A DNA stretch of 64,000 nucleotides from Halopseudomonas bauzanensis. Lineage in GTDB: Bacteria; Pseudomonadota; Gammaproteobacteria; Pseudomonadales; Pseudomonadaceae. The DNA is taken from positions 322,278 to 386,277 of the forward strand of contig NZ_FOUA01000001.1 of the NCBI RefSeq assembly GCF_900114735.1. The letters run 5' to 3'. A model generated the notes under the pieces. The model did not search any database. It was not told the DNA's origin and was given only the letters and a program-made list of their open reading frames with translations. Numbering within the stretch: position 1 is the first letter of the stretch; each line of letters opens with the position of its first letter. The position numbers and the translations under genes are program-made. This document shows, one piece after another, positions 9,615 to 19,341 of the stretch.

Positions 9615-9668
9615 ATTCCTGCTTACCCGACAGAGCACGCCGGCTGTTCGGCTACCGGCCGCAGGAAT
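9615..9668 (+). other. inverted repeat in the anr leader
   Basis: ATTCCTGC (9615-9622) and GCAGGAAT (9661-9668) are perfect inverted arms separated by 38 bases. A nested GCCGG/CCGGC pair lies inside. They sit between the upstream stop at 9596 and the anr ATG at 9688, so they would fold in the mRNA leader. Function unknown. Confidence 0.4.
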
Positions 9669-9687
9669 AGTTGAGGATCGACCCGTC

Positions 9688-10416
9688 ATGACCGATGCCA
9701 TGCCATTGTCAGCCCGCGAGGCGCACTGCAAGGACTGCAGCCTGGCCTGCATGTGCCTGCCCATCGCGCTGCATGCCGATGAGATGGACGCGCTGGATCG
9801 TATCGTCAAGCGCGGCCGGCCGCTGCGCCGCGGCGAGGTGTTGTTTCGCCAGGGCGACGAGTTCAACTCCATCTATGCATTGCGTACCGGCGCGATCAAG
9901 ACCTACAGCCTCTCCGATGAGGGCGACGAACAGATCACCGGCTGCCATCTGGCCGGCGAACTGATTGGTATGTCCGGGATGGATACCAGTCGCTATACGG
10001 TGACCGCCGTGGCGCTGGAGACCACCTCGGTATGCGAAATCCCCTTCGAGACTCTCGACGAGCTGACCGCGGTCCTGCCGCAGCTGCGCAAACAACTGAT
10101 GCGCCTGATGAGTCGGGAGTTGCGTGAGGATCAGGAGATGATGTTGCTGCTGTCGCGCAAGAATGCCGATCAGCGCATCGCCACGCTGCTGATCAACCTC
10201 TCGGCGCGCTTCCGGGTGCGCGGCTATTCGGCCAAGTCCTTCCGGCTGGCCATGTCGCGCAGCGAGATCGGCAACTATCTGGGGCTGGCGGTGGAAACCG
10301 TATCCCGGGTGTTCACCCGCTTCCAACAGCAGGGGCTGATCACCGCCGAAGGCAAGCAGATCGAAATCCTCGACTATATTCAGCTCTGTGCTCTGGCCGG
10401 CGGCCAGAACGATTGA
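9688..10416 (+). CDS. anr: Anr, oxygen-sensing FNR-family transcriptional regulator
   Basis: A 242-residue CRP/FNR-family regulator that senses low oxygen through a [4Fe-4S] cluster and activates genes for microaerobic respiration. The N-terminal ligands are C14, C17 and C23 (HCKDC then CMC), with a fourth at C116 in SVCEIPF; an additional cysteine is C21. The helix-turn-helix reads [16 protein letters not shown], with the FNR-type E-xx-SR recognition residues. I chose the ATG at 9688, preceded by GAGGA, because it gives the family length; an in-frame start at 9556 overlaps the upstream gene. It lies immediately downstream of the oxidase operon it probably controls. Confidence 0.96.
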   Translation: MTDAMPLSAREAHCKDCSLACMCLPIALHADEMDALDRIVKRGRPLRRGEVLFRQGDEFNSIYALRTGAIKTYSLSDEGDEQITGCHLAGELIGMSGMDTSRYTVTAVALETTSVCEIPFETLDELTAVLPQLRKQLMRLMSRELREDQEMMLLLSRKNADQRIATLLINLSARFRVRGYSAKSFRLAMSRSEIGNYLGLAVETVSRVFTRFQQQGLITAEGKQIEILDYIQLCALAGGQND

Positions 10417-10435
10417 ACCAGGACCCGTTTATCCC

Positions 10436-10981
10436 ATGATTTTTGACGAATTCACGATCAAGTCCCTGATCCGCCCGGTACCGGGCTTCCCCAAGGAAGG
10501 CGTCACCTTCCGCGACATCACCCCGCTGTACCAGTCGCCGCGTGCCATGCGCATGGTCGCTGACAGCCTGATCCAGCGCTATGTCGAATCACCGGTTACC
10601 CATATCGGCGCGATCGATGCCCGGGGCTTTCTGCTGGGCGCGGTACTGGCCTACGAGCTGAACAAGCCGCTGATCCTGTTTCGCAAGGCCGGCAAGCTGC
10701 CCGCCGATTGCCTGCGCGAGGCCTACAGCACCGAGTACGGCGAGGCCCATATCGAAGTCCACCGTGACGCCCTGAAAGAGGGTGACCAGGTACTGCTGCT
10801 CGATGACCTGATCGCCACCGGCGGTACCTTCCTGGCTGCCGCGCGCCTGGTTTCCCAGCTCGGCGCCGAGGTATACGAAGCAGCAGCTATCATTGACCTG
10901 CCTGACCTCGGTGGCTCGCGATTGATCCAGGACGCCGGCATCGCCACCTTTACCCTCTGCGCCTTCGAAGAGGCCGAATAA
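10436..10981 (+). CDS. apt: adenine phosphoribosyltransferase
   Basis: A 181-residue cytoplasmic purine-salvage enzyme: adenine + PRPP gives AMP + pyrophosphate. The PRPP-binding motif [13 protein letters not shown] is intact, as are [10 protein letters not shown] and the FRKAGKLP segment. The ATG at 10436 gives the normal N-terminus ([19 protein letters not shown]) and follows CAGGA; the earlier in-frame start at 10388 is inside anr. It is 19 bases after anr and 4 bases before the MFS gene. Confidence 0.96.
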   Translation: MIFDEFTIKSLIRPVPGFPKEGVTFRDITPLYQSPRAMRMVADSLIQRYVESPVTHIGAIDARGFLLGAVLAYELNKPLILFRKAGKLPADCLREAYSTEYGEAHIEVHRDALKEGDQVLLLDDLIATGGTFLAAARLVSQLGAEVYEAAAIIDLPDLGGSRLIQDAGIATFTLCAFEEAE

Positions 10982-10985
10982 GCCG

Positions 10986-12191
10986 ATGCCTGCAGAGGCA
11001 AGTGCCCCCGCTCTGATCGAGCGGGGCACACCCGCTTTCCGCCGCGCCAGCCTGGCGCTGTTCATCTCCTCGCTGGTGATCTTCGGCAACCTGTATGCCA
11101 TTCATCCGCTGCTGCCGCTGATCTCCGCACAGTACGACGTGAGCACCCTGCAGGCCAGTAATGCCTTTACCCTGAGCAGCCTGACCCTGGGCCTGTCACT
11201 GCTGCTGCACGGCCCGCTGTCCGATGCCTTTGGCCGGCGTGCTCCATTGATAATCGGTCTGGCCATGACCTCGCTACTGACCCTGGGCATGGCCTTTATC
11301 AGCAGTTTCAATGCGCTGTTGTGGATGCGCGTGGCGCAGGGCGTCGCGCTCGGCGTGCTCCCTGCCACCGCCGTTGCTTACCTTGGCGACAGCATGAACC
11401 GCCAGGCCCTGATCGGCGCCGTGGGCCTGTACATTGGCGGCAATACCCTGGGTGGCGCCGGTGGGCGCGTGCTCGGCGGCTTCATTGCCGATCATCTCGG
11501 GCTGCAGATGGTATTCCTGATCCTCGGTGCCGGCAGCGTGGTGTGCGCGCTCGCGGTCGCCCTGCTGCTGCCACCGGCCAAGGCCTTCCGTCCGCAACGC
11601 CTGTCGCTGGGCGGCAGCCTGCGCACCTTTGCCAGCCACCTGCGCAACCGCGCGCTGTTACCAGCCTATCTGGTGGGCGGGCTGGGGTTCATGGTATTCA
11701 TCAATCTCTACACCTTCATCACCTTCCGTCTCAGCGCGGCGCCCTGGCAACTGGGCGCCAGCAGTCTCGGCCTGCTGTTTCTGACCTACATGGCGGGCAC
11801 CTTCTCAGCCAGCATGTCCGGTCGCATCAACCCAGCACGCGCAGCCCAGGGCATGGCTGTGGGGGTGGTGATCTTCATGGTGGGTTGCCTGATCACTCTG
11901 GCCGAACCGCTATGGCTGATCATTACCGGCCTGATCTTCAACGCGTTCGGCTTCTTCCTCACCCATTCGCTGGCCAACAGTTGGGTCAACCAGCATGCCG
12001 CCCACGGCAAGGCCAGCTCCGCCTCGCTGTACTCGGTGTTCTACTACCTGGGTGCGGCTATCGGTATCTACTATCTGGCACCCTTCTGGCGCGCTGCAGG
12101 TTGGCCGGCGGTGGTTGCCGGGAGCCTGCTGGTACTGGTGGTCAGTCTGGCGCTGATCTTCCGCTTGCACCGCGTTCGGCAGCACAGCTGA
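10986..12191 (+). CDS. MFS transporter, YnfM-type exporter family
   Basis: A 401-residue 12-span major facilitator. The loop 2-3 motif GPLSDAFGRRAPL and the first half (NLYAIHPLLPLISAQYDVS) resemble YnfM-type drug/sugar efflux permeases. Substrate unknown. It starts 4 bases after the apt stop behind a GAGG site, so it is probably cotranscribed with apt. A perfect CCTGTC-TCAA-GACAGG inverted repeat lies 53 bases after its stop. Confidence 0.8.
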   Translation: MPAEASAPALIERGTPAFRRASLALFISSLVIFGNLYAIHPLLPLISAQYDVSTLQASNAFTLSSLTLGLSLLLHGPLSDAFGRRAPLIIGLAMTSLLTLGMAFISSFNALLWMRVAQGVALGVLPATAVAYLGDSMNRQALIGAVGLYIGGNTLGGAGGRVLGGFIADHLGLQMVFLILGAGSVVCALAVALLLPPAKAFRPQRLSLGGSLRTFASHLRNRALLPAYLVGGLGFMVFINLYTFITFRLSAAPWQLGASSLGLLFLTYMAGTFSASMSGRINPARAAQGMAVGVVIFMVGCLITLAEPLWLIITGLIFNAFGFFLTHSLANSWVNQHAAHGKASSASLYSVFYYLGAAIGIYYLAPFWRAAGWPAVVAGSLLVLVVSLALIFRLHRVRQHS

Positions 12192-12244
12192 CTGGACGTA
12201 CCCGGCGTGCTTGCCTATCATCACTCCGAGAACAAAAACACCAT

Positions 12245-12260
12245 CCTGTCTCAAGACAGG
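12245..12260 (+). other. 16-base perfect inverted repeat before the response regulator gene
   Basis: CCTGTC (12245-12250), TCAA, GACAGG (12255-12260). It could be an operator or a short hairpin in the leader of the response regulator, 21 bases before its ATG. A-rich AACAAAAACA (12231-12240) precedes it. Confidence 0.4.
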
Positions 12261-12281
12261 ACAAGCCAGGGAAATGCCGGC

Positions 12282-12926
12282 ATGCCCATAGCTACTCTGC
12301 CCCCCGACACCCGTCTGTTGCTGATCGATGATCACCAGATTTATCTCGACGGTGTGACCTTGACCCTCAATACGCTGTGCAAGGGTATTGAGCTGGACCA
12401 CGCCCGCAATGCCAGCGAAGCGGAACAGCAGGTCCGTCAGCACACTTATGACCTTATCCTGCTGGACCTGCATCTACCTGACAGTAACGGTCTGATCCTG
12501 CTGGAAAAGCTCCGCGCCATCGACCCGTTGACGCCGATAGCCATTCTCACCGGCAGCAACAACCCAAGCGACATGGATGCCGCTCTGCACCTCGGTGCTG
12601 CCGGTTTCATCAGCAAGACCGCTGACGGCCCGATGCTGATCAGCGCCGCCTTGCGTCTGCTGTTCGGTGAACAGGTGGTAATGGCTAACGAACACCAGCC
12701 GCTGGATCGTCAGACCAATGCCCGCGAGCAAGGCATCACTCCGCGGCAGCTGGAGATCCTCGACCTGCTGGCCGAAGGGCTGCCGAACAAGGTGATCTGC
12801 CAACGGCTGTCCCTGTCCGAAGATACTGTCAAGACCCACCTCAAAGCCGTCTTCGCCGCCCTCGGCTGCCACAACCGCACCGAATGCGTAAACACCGCGC
12901 GCCGGCAGGGTTTGATCAGCAGTTAG
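12282..12926 (+). CDS. NarL/LuxR-type response regulator
   Basis: A 214-residue two-component regulator. The receiver domain has LLLIDDH (acidic pocket) and LILLDLHLPD with phospho-acceptor D62. The C-terminal LuxR-type helix-turn-helix spans about residues 147-210 (ITPRQLEILDLLAEGLPNK). The ATG at 12282 follows AGGGAAA at 12269-12275; a GTG at 12207 is possible but would add 25 unconserved residues. It converges on a hybrid histidine kinase 64 bases downstream, which is the obvious candidate partner. The regulated genes are not evident. Confidence 0.85.
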   Translation: MPIATLPPDTRLLLIDDHQIYLDGVTLTLNTLCKGIELDHARNASEAEQQVRQHTYDLILLDLHLPDSNGLILLEKLRAIDPLTPIAILTGSNNPSDMDAALHLGAAGFISKTADGPMLISAALRLLFGEQVVMANEHQPLDRQTNAREQGITPRQLEILDLLAEGLPNKVICQRLSLSEDTVKTHLKAVFAALGCHNRTECVNTARRQGLISS

Positions 12927-12948
12927 CCGCTCACGCACGACAAGGAAA

Positions 12949-12973
12949 AGCGCCCAACCCGCGTTCGGGCGCT
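12949..12973 (-). terminator. rho-independent terminator of the hybrid kinase gene
   Basis: AGCGCCC (12949-12955) and GGGCGCT (12967-12973) form a 7-bp stem with an 11-base loop. Read on the minus strand, it is followed by TTTTCC, so it terminates the kinase transcript. It may also stop the convergent response regulator transcript. Confidence 0.7.
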
Positions 12974-12990
12974 ACGCCTGTGGCATTAGC

Positions 12991-14793
12991 TCAGGTGATG
13001 GATGCCATCTGTCCCTGCAGCAGTGACTGCACTAGTCGTCGCAGGCGCGCAGGCAAGACGGGTTTGTAGATGAGCAGGACATTTGCTGCTTCGGCGCTGC
13101 GGGCCAGCTCGTCACTGGTGTCTGCAGTGACCAGCACGGCGGGGCCGGTGTAGAGCTCTTCCTGGCGCAATGCTTCGATCAGCTCCAGGCCAGTCATGCC
13201 GCCTTCCAGATGGTAATCCGCGAGCAACAGGTCGACTTCGCCATCACGCCGGTCGCCGCGCAGCAGTCTCCCCCCCTGCTCATGACTTTCGACCTCGCAA
13301 CCCCAGTGGCGCAGCAGAACTTCCATGGCCTGGCGGTTAACCAGGTCATTCTCCACCAGCACCACCCGACCCTGCAGCCTCGCGCTACCCGACAGGGCTG
13401 CAGGCTGTGCTTCCTCCTGCCACTCACCTTTGGGCACTTCAACCCAGAAGGAAGAACCCTGCCCCGGTTCGGATTCGACACCGGAAGGGTATTCCAGCAG
13501 ACGCTGCAGCTGACGACAGATCGACAATCCCAGCCCAACGCCCTTCTCCAGCGTACGCGCGGGGTTGCGCAGCTGGGTGAACTCTTCGAATATTCGCGCC
13601 TGCTCATCGCGACTCAACCCACAGCCATTGTCCACCACGGCAATGCGCAGCTGCTCGTCCCGTTCGCTCACCACGACCCGCACCTGTGTGGCGCCGGCGT
13701 GTACCAATGCATTGTTCAGATAGTTGCGCACCAACCGCTCCAGCAACATGGGGTCGGTATACAGCGCGCAGTGCGGCGGGCAGTCGAGTACCAGTTCGAT
13801 ATCCCGCTCCCCGGCGCTGACCTCGAAGCCAGCCAGCAGCCGCTGCAGCCAGCCGCGCAGATTGATGTGGCGCAATTGCGGACGCACCATGCCCACCGAG
13901 AGCCGGGAAATATCCAGCAGCGAGTTGAGCATGGCCTGCAGCAGATGGGTCGATTCGGCCAGCCGGGTGACGCTTTTGCGAGTTTCCGGCTCGATCACCT
14001 TTTCTTCCAGATGGCGGATGAACAGGGTCATGGCATGCAAGGGCTGGCGCAGGTCATGACTCGCAGTGGCCAGAAAGCGCGTCTTGCCCTGGCTTTCCCG
14101 CTCGGCGCGGTCCCGGGCAGCCTGCAATAACTGCTCGTTGAGATAGGCCCGGCGCAGCATATGCTCGTAGGCATAGGCACCGATGCTGCCCATCAGGGTG
14201 AAACAGCCGAGAAACAGGCCATTACCCAATACGATCTGCCGCGAGGAGCCGATTGCCGCTTCCCCGGCCAGATAGCTGAGCACGATGAACCAGGAGCCCA
14301 GCGCGGAGCTGCGCATGGGCAGCCCCAGCAAGAAACAGCCCGACAGCAGAATCAGATACAGTCCATCGTGCGTGACCGCCACCGGCACTTGCTGCGTCCG
14401 GCAAACCAGGATGACCATGATCACCATCAACCCGGTAGATATATATCCCAGGGTGGCGATATCGAAGGCGGATCGCGGACTTACTCGCCCCGGCCGGTTG
14501 GAGTACCACAGGCAGAAGCACACCAGTAGCAGCACCAGCACCCGCACGGTGATGCTCAGGTGATACACGGATGCCGGCAGAAACGCGTAATCCACCCAGA
14601 TGAACAACAGCATGAAGCCGATACTGGAGACTGCCACCGCCCATACCCGGCTGCACATTTTGCGGTGCATGTAGGCCTGGAAGTCCGCCTCGATCGGAAC
14701 GGGAAATCGCAGCCGGCCAAGGCGACGACTCTGCGCCAGCAGTCCGGGTTCATCCAGCGGCTCGGCCAATCCGGCCTGGGTGACTTGCGTCAT
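12991..14793 (-). CDS. membrane hybrid histidine kinase with C-terminal receiver
   Basis: A 600-residue sensor. About six transmembrane segments occupy residues 50-207 with no large periplasmic domain. A dimerisation/phosphorylation domain follows with H246 in ATASHDLRQPLHA, then an ATPase domain (N-box YLNNALVHAG, G-box VVDNGCGLS), and a receiver at about 475-595 with LLLADYH and the lysine of LIYKP. The first receiver acidic pair is replaced (VLVEND). I chose the ATG at 14793 because AAAGGAT lies just upstream; a TTG at 14826 has no ribosome site. An A-rich AACAACAAG overlaps the start region. It is convergent with a LuxR-type regulator. Confidence 0.87.
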   Translation of the reverse strand: MTQVTQAGLAEPLDEPGLLAQSRRLGRLRFPVPIEADFQAYMHRKMCSRVWAVAVSSIGFMLLFIWVDYAFLPASVYHLSITVRVLVLLLVCFCLWYSNRPGRVSPRSAFDIATLGYISTGLMVIMVILVCRTQQVPVAVTHDGLYLILLSGCFLLGLPMRSSALGSWFIVLSYLAGEAAIGSSRQIVLGNGLFLGCFTLMGSIGAYAYEHMLRRAYLNEQLLQAARDRAERESQGKTRFLATASHDLRQPLHAMTLFIRHLEEKVIEPETRKSVTRLAESTHLLQAMLNSLLDISRLSVGMVRPQLRHINLRGWLQRLLAGFEVSAGERDIELVLDCPPHCALYTDPMLLERLVRNYLNNALVHAGATQVRVVVSERDEQLRIAVVDNGCGLSRDEQARIFEEFTQLRNPARTLEKGVGLGLSICRQLQRLLEYPSGVESEPGQGSSFWVEVPKGEWQEEAQPAALSGSARLQGRVVLVENDLVNRQAMEVLLRHWGCEVESHEQGGRLLRGDRRDGEVDLLLADYHLEGGMTGLELIEALRQEELYTGPAVLVTADTSDELARSAEAANVLLIYKPVLPARLRRLVQSLLQGQMASIT

Positions 14794-14802
14794 CTTGTTG
14801 TT
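14794..14802 (-). promoter_or_regulatory. Hfq/Crc-like A-rich motif at the kinase start
   Basis: On the minus strand AACAACAAG directly precedes the ATG, lying between the AAAGGAT ribosome site and the start codon. It fits the AAnAAnAA motif bound by Hfq with Crc in Pseudomonas catabolite repression. Inference from motif and position only. Confidence 0.4.
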
Positions 14803-14968
14803 ATCCTTTGGTTCGGTATCGTGCAAGATTACCCCTTTGCGCTCAGACCACCAAGTACGCGCTGGGCCACAGGTTTCAGTTGCCCTCGCCCACCTTGTTT
14901 ACTAACTTGATAGCTCATCCGCTACGCCCGCCATGCTCAGGCGAGCCATTTCACACCGGGGAAGTCAC

Positions 14969-16003
14969 ATGCCGCAAACCGCCACTATCAACCGCCAGAC
15001 TCTGCTCGCTTCACGCCCGGTGGGCGCGCCGGTGCCGGACAACTTCAAACTGGTCGAAACCCCGGTCCCCCACCCTGGCGAAGGTCAGATGCTGCTGCGC
15101 AACCTATGGATGTCGCTGGACCCATACATGCGCGGCCGCATGAGTGATGCCAAGTCCTATGCCGACCCGGTAGCGGTCGGTGATGTGATGCCCTGCGGTG
15201 CCGTCAGCCGGGTAATGGAATCCAACCTGGATGGTTTTGCCGCCGGTGATCTGGTGATGTGCTACACCGCCGGCTGGCAGGATTACAGCCTGTCCAATGG
15301 CAGCATGGTCTTCAAGCTTGACCCGAATATGGCCGAGCCGTCCCAGGCGCTTGGCGTGCTCGGCATGCCCGGTTTCACCGGCTATATGGGCTTGCTGGAT
15401 ATCGGTCAGCCCAAAGCCGGCGAGACGGTGGTAGTGGCTGCGGCCACTGGTCCGGTCGGCAGCGTGGTCGGCCAGGTGGCGAAGCTCAAGGGTTGCCGCG
15501 TGATCGGTATTGCCGGCGGACCGGACAAATGCGCCTATGCGGTGGATGAACTGGGCTTCGATGCCTGCCTGGATCACAAGCTCGACAGCCTGGCCAATGA
15601 CCTGGCCAATGCCTGCCCCGACGGCATCGACGTATATTTCGAGAACGTCGGCGGCAAGGTATTCGATGCCGTCATGCCACTGCTCAACCCCCACTCTCGG
15701 GTTCCCATCTGTGGACTGATCGCCCAGTACAACGCCACTGAGCTGCCACCGGGCCCGGACCGCCTGCCGCAACTGATGCGCTTGATGCTGAGCCAGCGCA
15801 TCCGCATGCAGGCGTTCATCATCTTCGACAACTACGGTCCGCATTATCCCGAGTTCCTGCAGACCATGACCCCCTGGGTCGCCGAGGGCAAGGTGAAGGT
15901 CAGGGAGGATCGGGTCGAGGGGCTGGAAAACGCGCCCCAGGCATTCATCGGCATGCTCGAAGGGCAGAACTTTGGCAAAATGGTGGTCAAGATAGCTGAC
16001 TGA
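14969..16003 (+). CDS. zinc-free NADP-dependent medium-chain oxidoreductase (CurA/YncB type)
   Basis: A 344-residue medium-chain reductase that would reduce activated double bonds of alkenals or alkenones using NADPH. It shows the family N-terminus ([19 protein letters not shown]), [13 protein letters not shown], and the nucleotide-binding [18 protein letters not shown] segment. The catalytic zinc ligands of alcohol dehydrogenases are absent. The ATG at 14969 follows GGGGAAG; an in-frame start at 14933 has no ribosome site. It is followed after 8 bases by ybaK. The 175-base divergent gap upstream is shared with the hybrid kinase. Confidence 0.87.
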   Translation: MPQTATINRQTLLASRPVGAPVPDNFKLVETPVPHPGEGQMLLRNLWMSLDPYMRGRMSDAKSYADPVAVGDVMPCGAVSRVMESNLDGFAAGDLVMCYTAGWQDYSLSNGSMVFKLDPNMAEPSQALGVLGMPGFTGYMGLLDIGQPKAGETVVVAAATGPVGSVVGQVAKLKGCRVIGIAGGPDKCAYAVDELGFDACLDHKLDSLANDLANACPDGIDVYFENVGGKVFDAVMPLLNPHSRVPICGLIAQYNATELPPGPDRLPQLMRLMLSQRIRMQAFIIFDNYGPHYPEFLQTMTPWVAEGKVKVREDRVEGLENAPQAFIGMLEGQNFGKMVVKIAD

Positions 16004-16011
16004 GACCGCCC

Positions 16012-16485
16012 ATGACGCCCGCCACCAAAGTGCTCGACAAAGCCAAGGTCGGATACCAACTGCACCGCTACGAACATGATCCACAGGCCGAGTCCTACGG
16101 CGGCGAGGCCGCCGATAAACTCGGCCTCGACCCGCAACAGGTATTCAAGACCCTGTTGGCCAGCACCGACACCGGCGAACTGCTGGTGGCGGTGGTGCCG
16201 GTCAATGGAGTGTTGGACCTGAAATTGCTGGCCAAGGCTGCCGGGGCGAAGAAAACTGCCATGGCCGACCCCGCCGCCGCCCAGCGCAGTACCGGTTATC
16301 TGTTGGGCGGTATCAGCCCGCTGGGTCAGAAAAAGCGTCTGCGCACCTTCATCGATGCCAGTGCCAATGACTGGCCAAGAGTGTTCGTCAGCGGCGGGCG
16401 ACGCGGCCTGGAGATAGAACTGCAACCACAGGATCTGGCCAGCCAGACCGGCGCCAGCTTCGCCGCTATTGGCCGGGCCAGCTGA
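16012..16485 (+). CDS. ybaK: Cys-tRNA(Pro)/Cys-tRNA(Cys) deacylase YbaK
   Basis: A 157-residue editing enzyme that hydrolyses Cys-tRNA(Pro) mischarged by prolyl-tRNA synthetase. The catalytic lysine lies in QQVFKTLLA, and the conserved [14 protein letters not shown] and [13 protein letters not shown] segments are present. Length and N-terminus ([19 protein letters not shown]) match the family. It is 8 bases after the reductase gene and 29 bases before glpK. Confidence 0.93.
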   Translation: MTPATKVLDKAKVGYQLHRYEHDPQAESYGGEAADKLGLDPQQVFKTLLASTDTGELLVAVVPVNGVLDLKLLAKAAGAKKTAMADPAAAQRSTGYLLGGISPLGQKKRLRTFIDASANDWPRVFVSGGRRGLEIELQPQDLASQTGASFAAIGRAS

Positions 16486-16514
16486 TCATCCACAGGACCT
16501 CGGGGACCGCCTCA

Positions 16515-18005
16515 ATGCCGATACATCTTCTCGCCATCGATCAGGGCACCACCAGCAGCCGCGCCATGCTGTTCGATGAGCACTGCCAGCCGGTGAGCGT
16601 GGCACAACAGGAGTTCACCCAGCACTTTCCCCGGGATGGCTGGGTGGAGCACGATCCGGAGGACATTTGGCAGAGTGTGTTGACGGTGGTACGCGAGGCG
16701 CTGACCAAGGCCGGACTGGATGCCGCCGATGTGCTGGCCATCGGTATCACCAACCAACGCGAAACTACTGTGGTCTGGGATGCAGCCACCGGTGAACCGG
16801 TCTATCCGGCCATCGTCTGGCAGGACCGGCGCACCGCCGCCTTTTGTGATCGCCTGCAATCCGAAGGGCACGAGCCATTGATCAACCAGCGCACCGGACT
16901 GCTGATTGATCCGTATTTCTCTGCGACCAAGCTGCGCTGGGTACTGGACAATGTCGCTGGCACGCGCGAGCGCGCCGAACGGGGTGAGCTGCGCTTCGGC
17001 ACGATCGACAGCTTTCTGCTGTGGCGCCTGACCGGCGGCCGGGTGCACCGCACCGACGCAACCAATGCCTCACGCACCATGCTGTTCAACATTCACAACC
17101 AGCAGTGGGACGAGGATCTATTGCAGCTGCTGGACATACCGCGCAGCCTGCTGCCGGAGGTGCTGGATAACGCTGCGGATTTCGGCCAGACCGATGCAGC
17201 ACTGTTCGGCGCCAGCCTGCCGATCGCGGCCATGGCCGGGGATCAGCAGGCCGCACTGGTCGGTCAGGCCTGCTTCGCCCCCGGTAGTGTCAAGAGCACC
17301 TATGGCACCGGCTGCTTCATGGTGATGAATACCGGCGAGCAACCGGTAGCCTCTTCCCACCGGCTGCTGACCACGGTCGGCTATCGGCTCGGCGGGCGGA
17401 CCACCTACGCACTGGAGGGCAGCATCTTCGTCGCCGGCGCCGCGATCCAGTGGCTGCGCGACGGCCTCAAGCTGATCCGCCATGCCGATGAGACCGAAGC
17501 CCTGGCCGAACAGGTGGGCGATCAGAGCGGTGTGTACCTGGTACCGGCCTTCACCGGCCTGGGTGCGCCCTACTGGGACCCGCTGGCGCGGGGGGCGATC
17601 TTCGGCCTGACGCGGGATACCGGTATCGCCGAAATCGTCACTGCGGGACTGCAGTCGGTGTGCTTCCAAACCCGCGATCTGCTGGAAGCGATGATCGCCG
17701 ATGGCGCCATTGCCACCTCGGCCTTACGGGTGGATGGCGGCATGGTGGTGAATAACTGGATGGTCCAGGCCCTGGCCAATACCCTCGGCGTCCCGGTGGA
17801 CCGCCCCCAGGTAACAGAAACCACCGCCCTCGGCGTGGCTTGCCTGGCGGGTTTGCATATGGGCCTGTTCGACAGCCTGGATGCCATTGCGGCGCGCTGG
17901 GATTGCGAGCGCAGCTTTCAGCCAGCCATGCCAGAAGAGCGCCGTGAAGCGCTCTACAGCGGCTGGCTGGATGCGGTCAGCCGAATCAGGAATCAGCATC
18001 CCTGA
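16515..18005 (+). CDS. glpK: glycerol kinase
   Basis: A 496-residue FGGY-family kinase: glycerol + ATP gives sn-glycerol 3-phosphate. It has [13 protein letters not shown] at the N-terminus, the substrate-site segment [21 protein letters not shown], and the C-terminal [12 protein letters not shown]. No glpF, glpD or glpR is visible nearby, so it is separated from the usual glp cluster. Its 3' end overlaps the convergent permease gene by 20 bases (17986-18005). Confidence 0.96.
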   Translation: MPIHLLAIDQGTTSSRAMLFDEHCQPVSVAQQEFTQHFPRDGWVEHDPEDIWQSVLTVVREALTKAGLDAADVLAIGITNQRETTVVWDAATGEPVYPAIVWQDRRTAAFCDRLQSEGHEPLINQRTGLLIDPYFSATKLRWVLDNVAGTRERAERGELRFGTIDSFLLWRLTGGRVHRTDATNASRTMLFNIHNQQWDEDLLQLLDIPRSLLPEVLDNAADFGQTDAALFGASLPIAAMAGDQQAALVGQACFAPGSVKSTYGTGCFMVMNTGEQPVASSHRLLTTVGYRLGGRTTYALEGSIFVAGAAIQWLRDGLKLIRHADETEALAEQVGDQSGVYLVPAFTGLGAPYWDPLARGAIFGLTRDTGIAEIVTAGLQSVCFQTRDLLEAMIADGAIATSALRVDGGMVVNNWMVQALANTLGVPVDRPQVTETTALGVACLAGLHMGLFDSLDAIAARWDCERSFQPAMPEERREALYSGWLDAVSRIRNQHP

Positions 18006-19158
18006 TCGGCTTCTCCTGCGTCGGAATAACCGGTTCAGCCGTCGCCAGGGCGTTCTCATCAGCCAGCTCGGCCTGAGACAATTCCTCGGTCGGCACGGCA
18101 ACCACTTCCTGCTCCTCCCGGGCTTCGGCGTACAAGCTCCAGGCAGCGATGAATAGCGCCGCAATCAGCGGCCCGATGACAAAACCGTTGAGCCCGAACA
18201 ACGCCAACCCGCCCAGAGTGGAAATCAATATCACATAGTCGGGCAGTTTGGTGTCCTTGCCTACCAGGATGGGGCGCAGTACGTTATCCGCCAGACCGAT
18301 GACCACCGCGCCGAAAGCGGTCAGTATTGCCGCCTCCCACATGGCTCCGGTTGCCAGGAAGTAGATCGCCACCGGCCCCCAGATCAGTCCGGCACCGACT
18401 GCCGGCAGCAACGACAACACCGCCATGATCACACCCCAGAGCAGCGCGCCCTGCAGCCCCAGCGCCCAGAAGATGAACCCGCCCAGCGCGCCCTGCACCA
18501 CCGCCACCGCGATGTTGCCCTTGACCGTGGCCTTGATCACCGTAGTGAACTTGCTGAGCAGGTGCTGTTTGTAGCCTTCACCCAGCGGAATGGCCCGGCG
18601 GATTCTCGACGCCACCTGCCGGCCATCGCGCAGCAGGAAGAACAGCAGATAGAGCATGATCGCGAAGCTGATCAGGAACTGGAAGGTGTTCTGACCGATG
18701 CTGAAGGCCTTGGTCGCCAGATATTGGCTACCGCTCATCGCCAGCTGGGAAATACGTTCCTGCACGCTGGAAATATCGGTCAGGCCGAATCGCGCCAGCA
18801 GATCCTGGGCAAAGCCGGGCAAGGCGTTGATGACCTGTTGCAGATAGGCACCAAAGTCGAGGGTACCCGTATCGATACGCTGGTAGATGGCCGCCCCTTC
18901 CTGGACCAGCGCACCGGCCAGCAGGCTGACCGGCAAAATCACCATCAACAGGATGATGGCCAGGGTAATCAGCGCCGCCAACCCCCGCCGCTGATTGAGC
19001 CGCGTTTCGAAACGCCGCTGCATCGGCTGAAAGATCAATGCCAGGACAGTGCCCCAGAAGACCGCACCATAAAACGGCAACAGCAACCAGACGAAGGCCA
19101 CCGAGACCAATGCCAGCAGCAGGATGAAACTCTTGTTTTCAAAATTCTCGTTGAGCAT
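17986..19158 (-). CDS. AI-2E family (PerM-like) membrane permease
   Basis: A 390-residue polytopic protein of the AI-2E/PerM family. Paired hydrophobic segments open each half, a long central soluble segment follows (about 130-215), and the C-terminal half carries the family pattern [26 protein letters not shown]. The family exports small molecules or sodium in different bacteria; the substrate here is unknown. The ATG at 19158 gives a normal N-terminus; a longer frame starts at 19266 without support. The C-terminal tail is charged and low-complexity. It overlaps glpK tail-to-tail. Confidence 0.83.
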   Translation of the reverse strand: MLNENFENKSFILLLALVSVAFVWLLLPFYGAVFWGTVLALIFQPMQRRFETRLNQRRGLAALITLAIILLMVILPVSLLAGALVQEGAAIYQRIDTGTLDFGAYLQQVINALPGFAQDLLARFGLTDISSVQERISQLAMSGSQYLATKAFSIGQNTFQFLISFAIMLYLLFFLLRDGRQVASRIRRAIPLGEGYKQHLLSKFTTVIKATVKGNIAVAVVQGALGGFIFWALGLQGALLWGVIMAVLSLLPAVGAGLIWGPVAIYFLATGAMWEAAILTAFGAVVIGLADNVLRPILVGKDTKLPDYVILISTLGGLALFGLNGFVIGPLIAALFIAAWSLYAEAREEQEVVAVPTEELSQAELADENALATAEPVIPTQEKPIRDADS

Positions 19159-19341
19159 GACCGGCCAGCGACTCCAGATTCCGTGGAAACACGAAGAATA
19201 CCAGTGGTAACCGATTGCAGATAGCACGCTGCATGGCAATTCCTGTACGTATGTGTGCTGCCGCAAAATTAACCAAACCCTGCGACCAGCTCATTGTCCC
19301 AATGGATGAGTACCATTTCATTGGCACACCGGAGATTCCCC

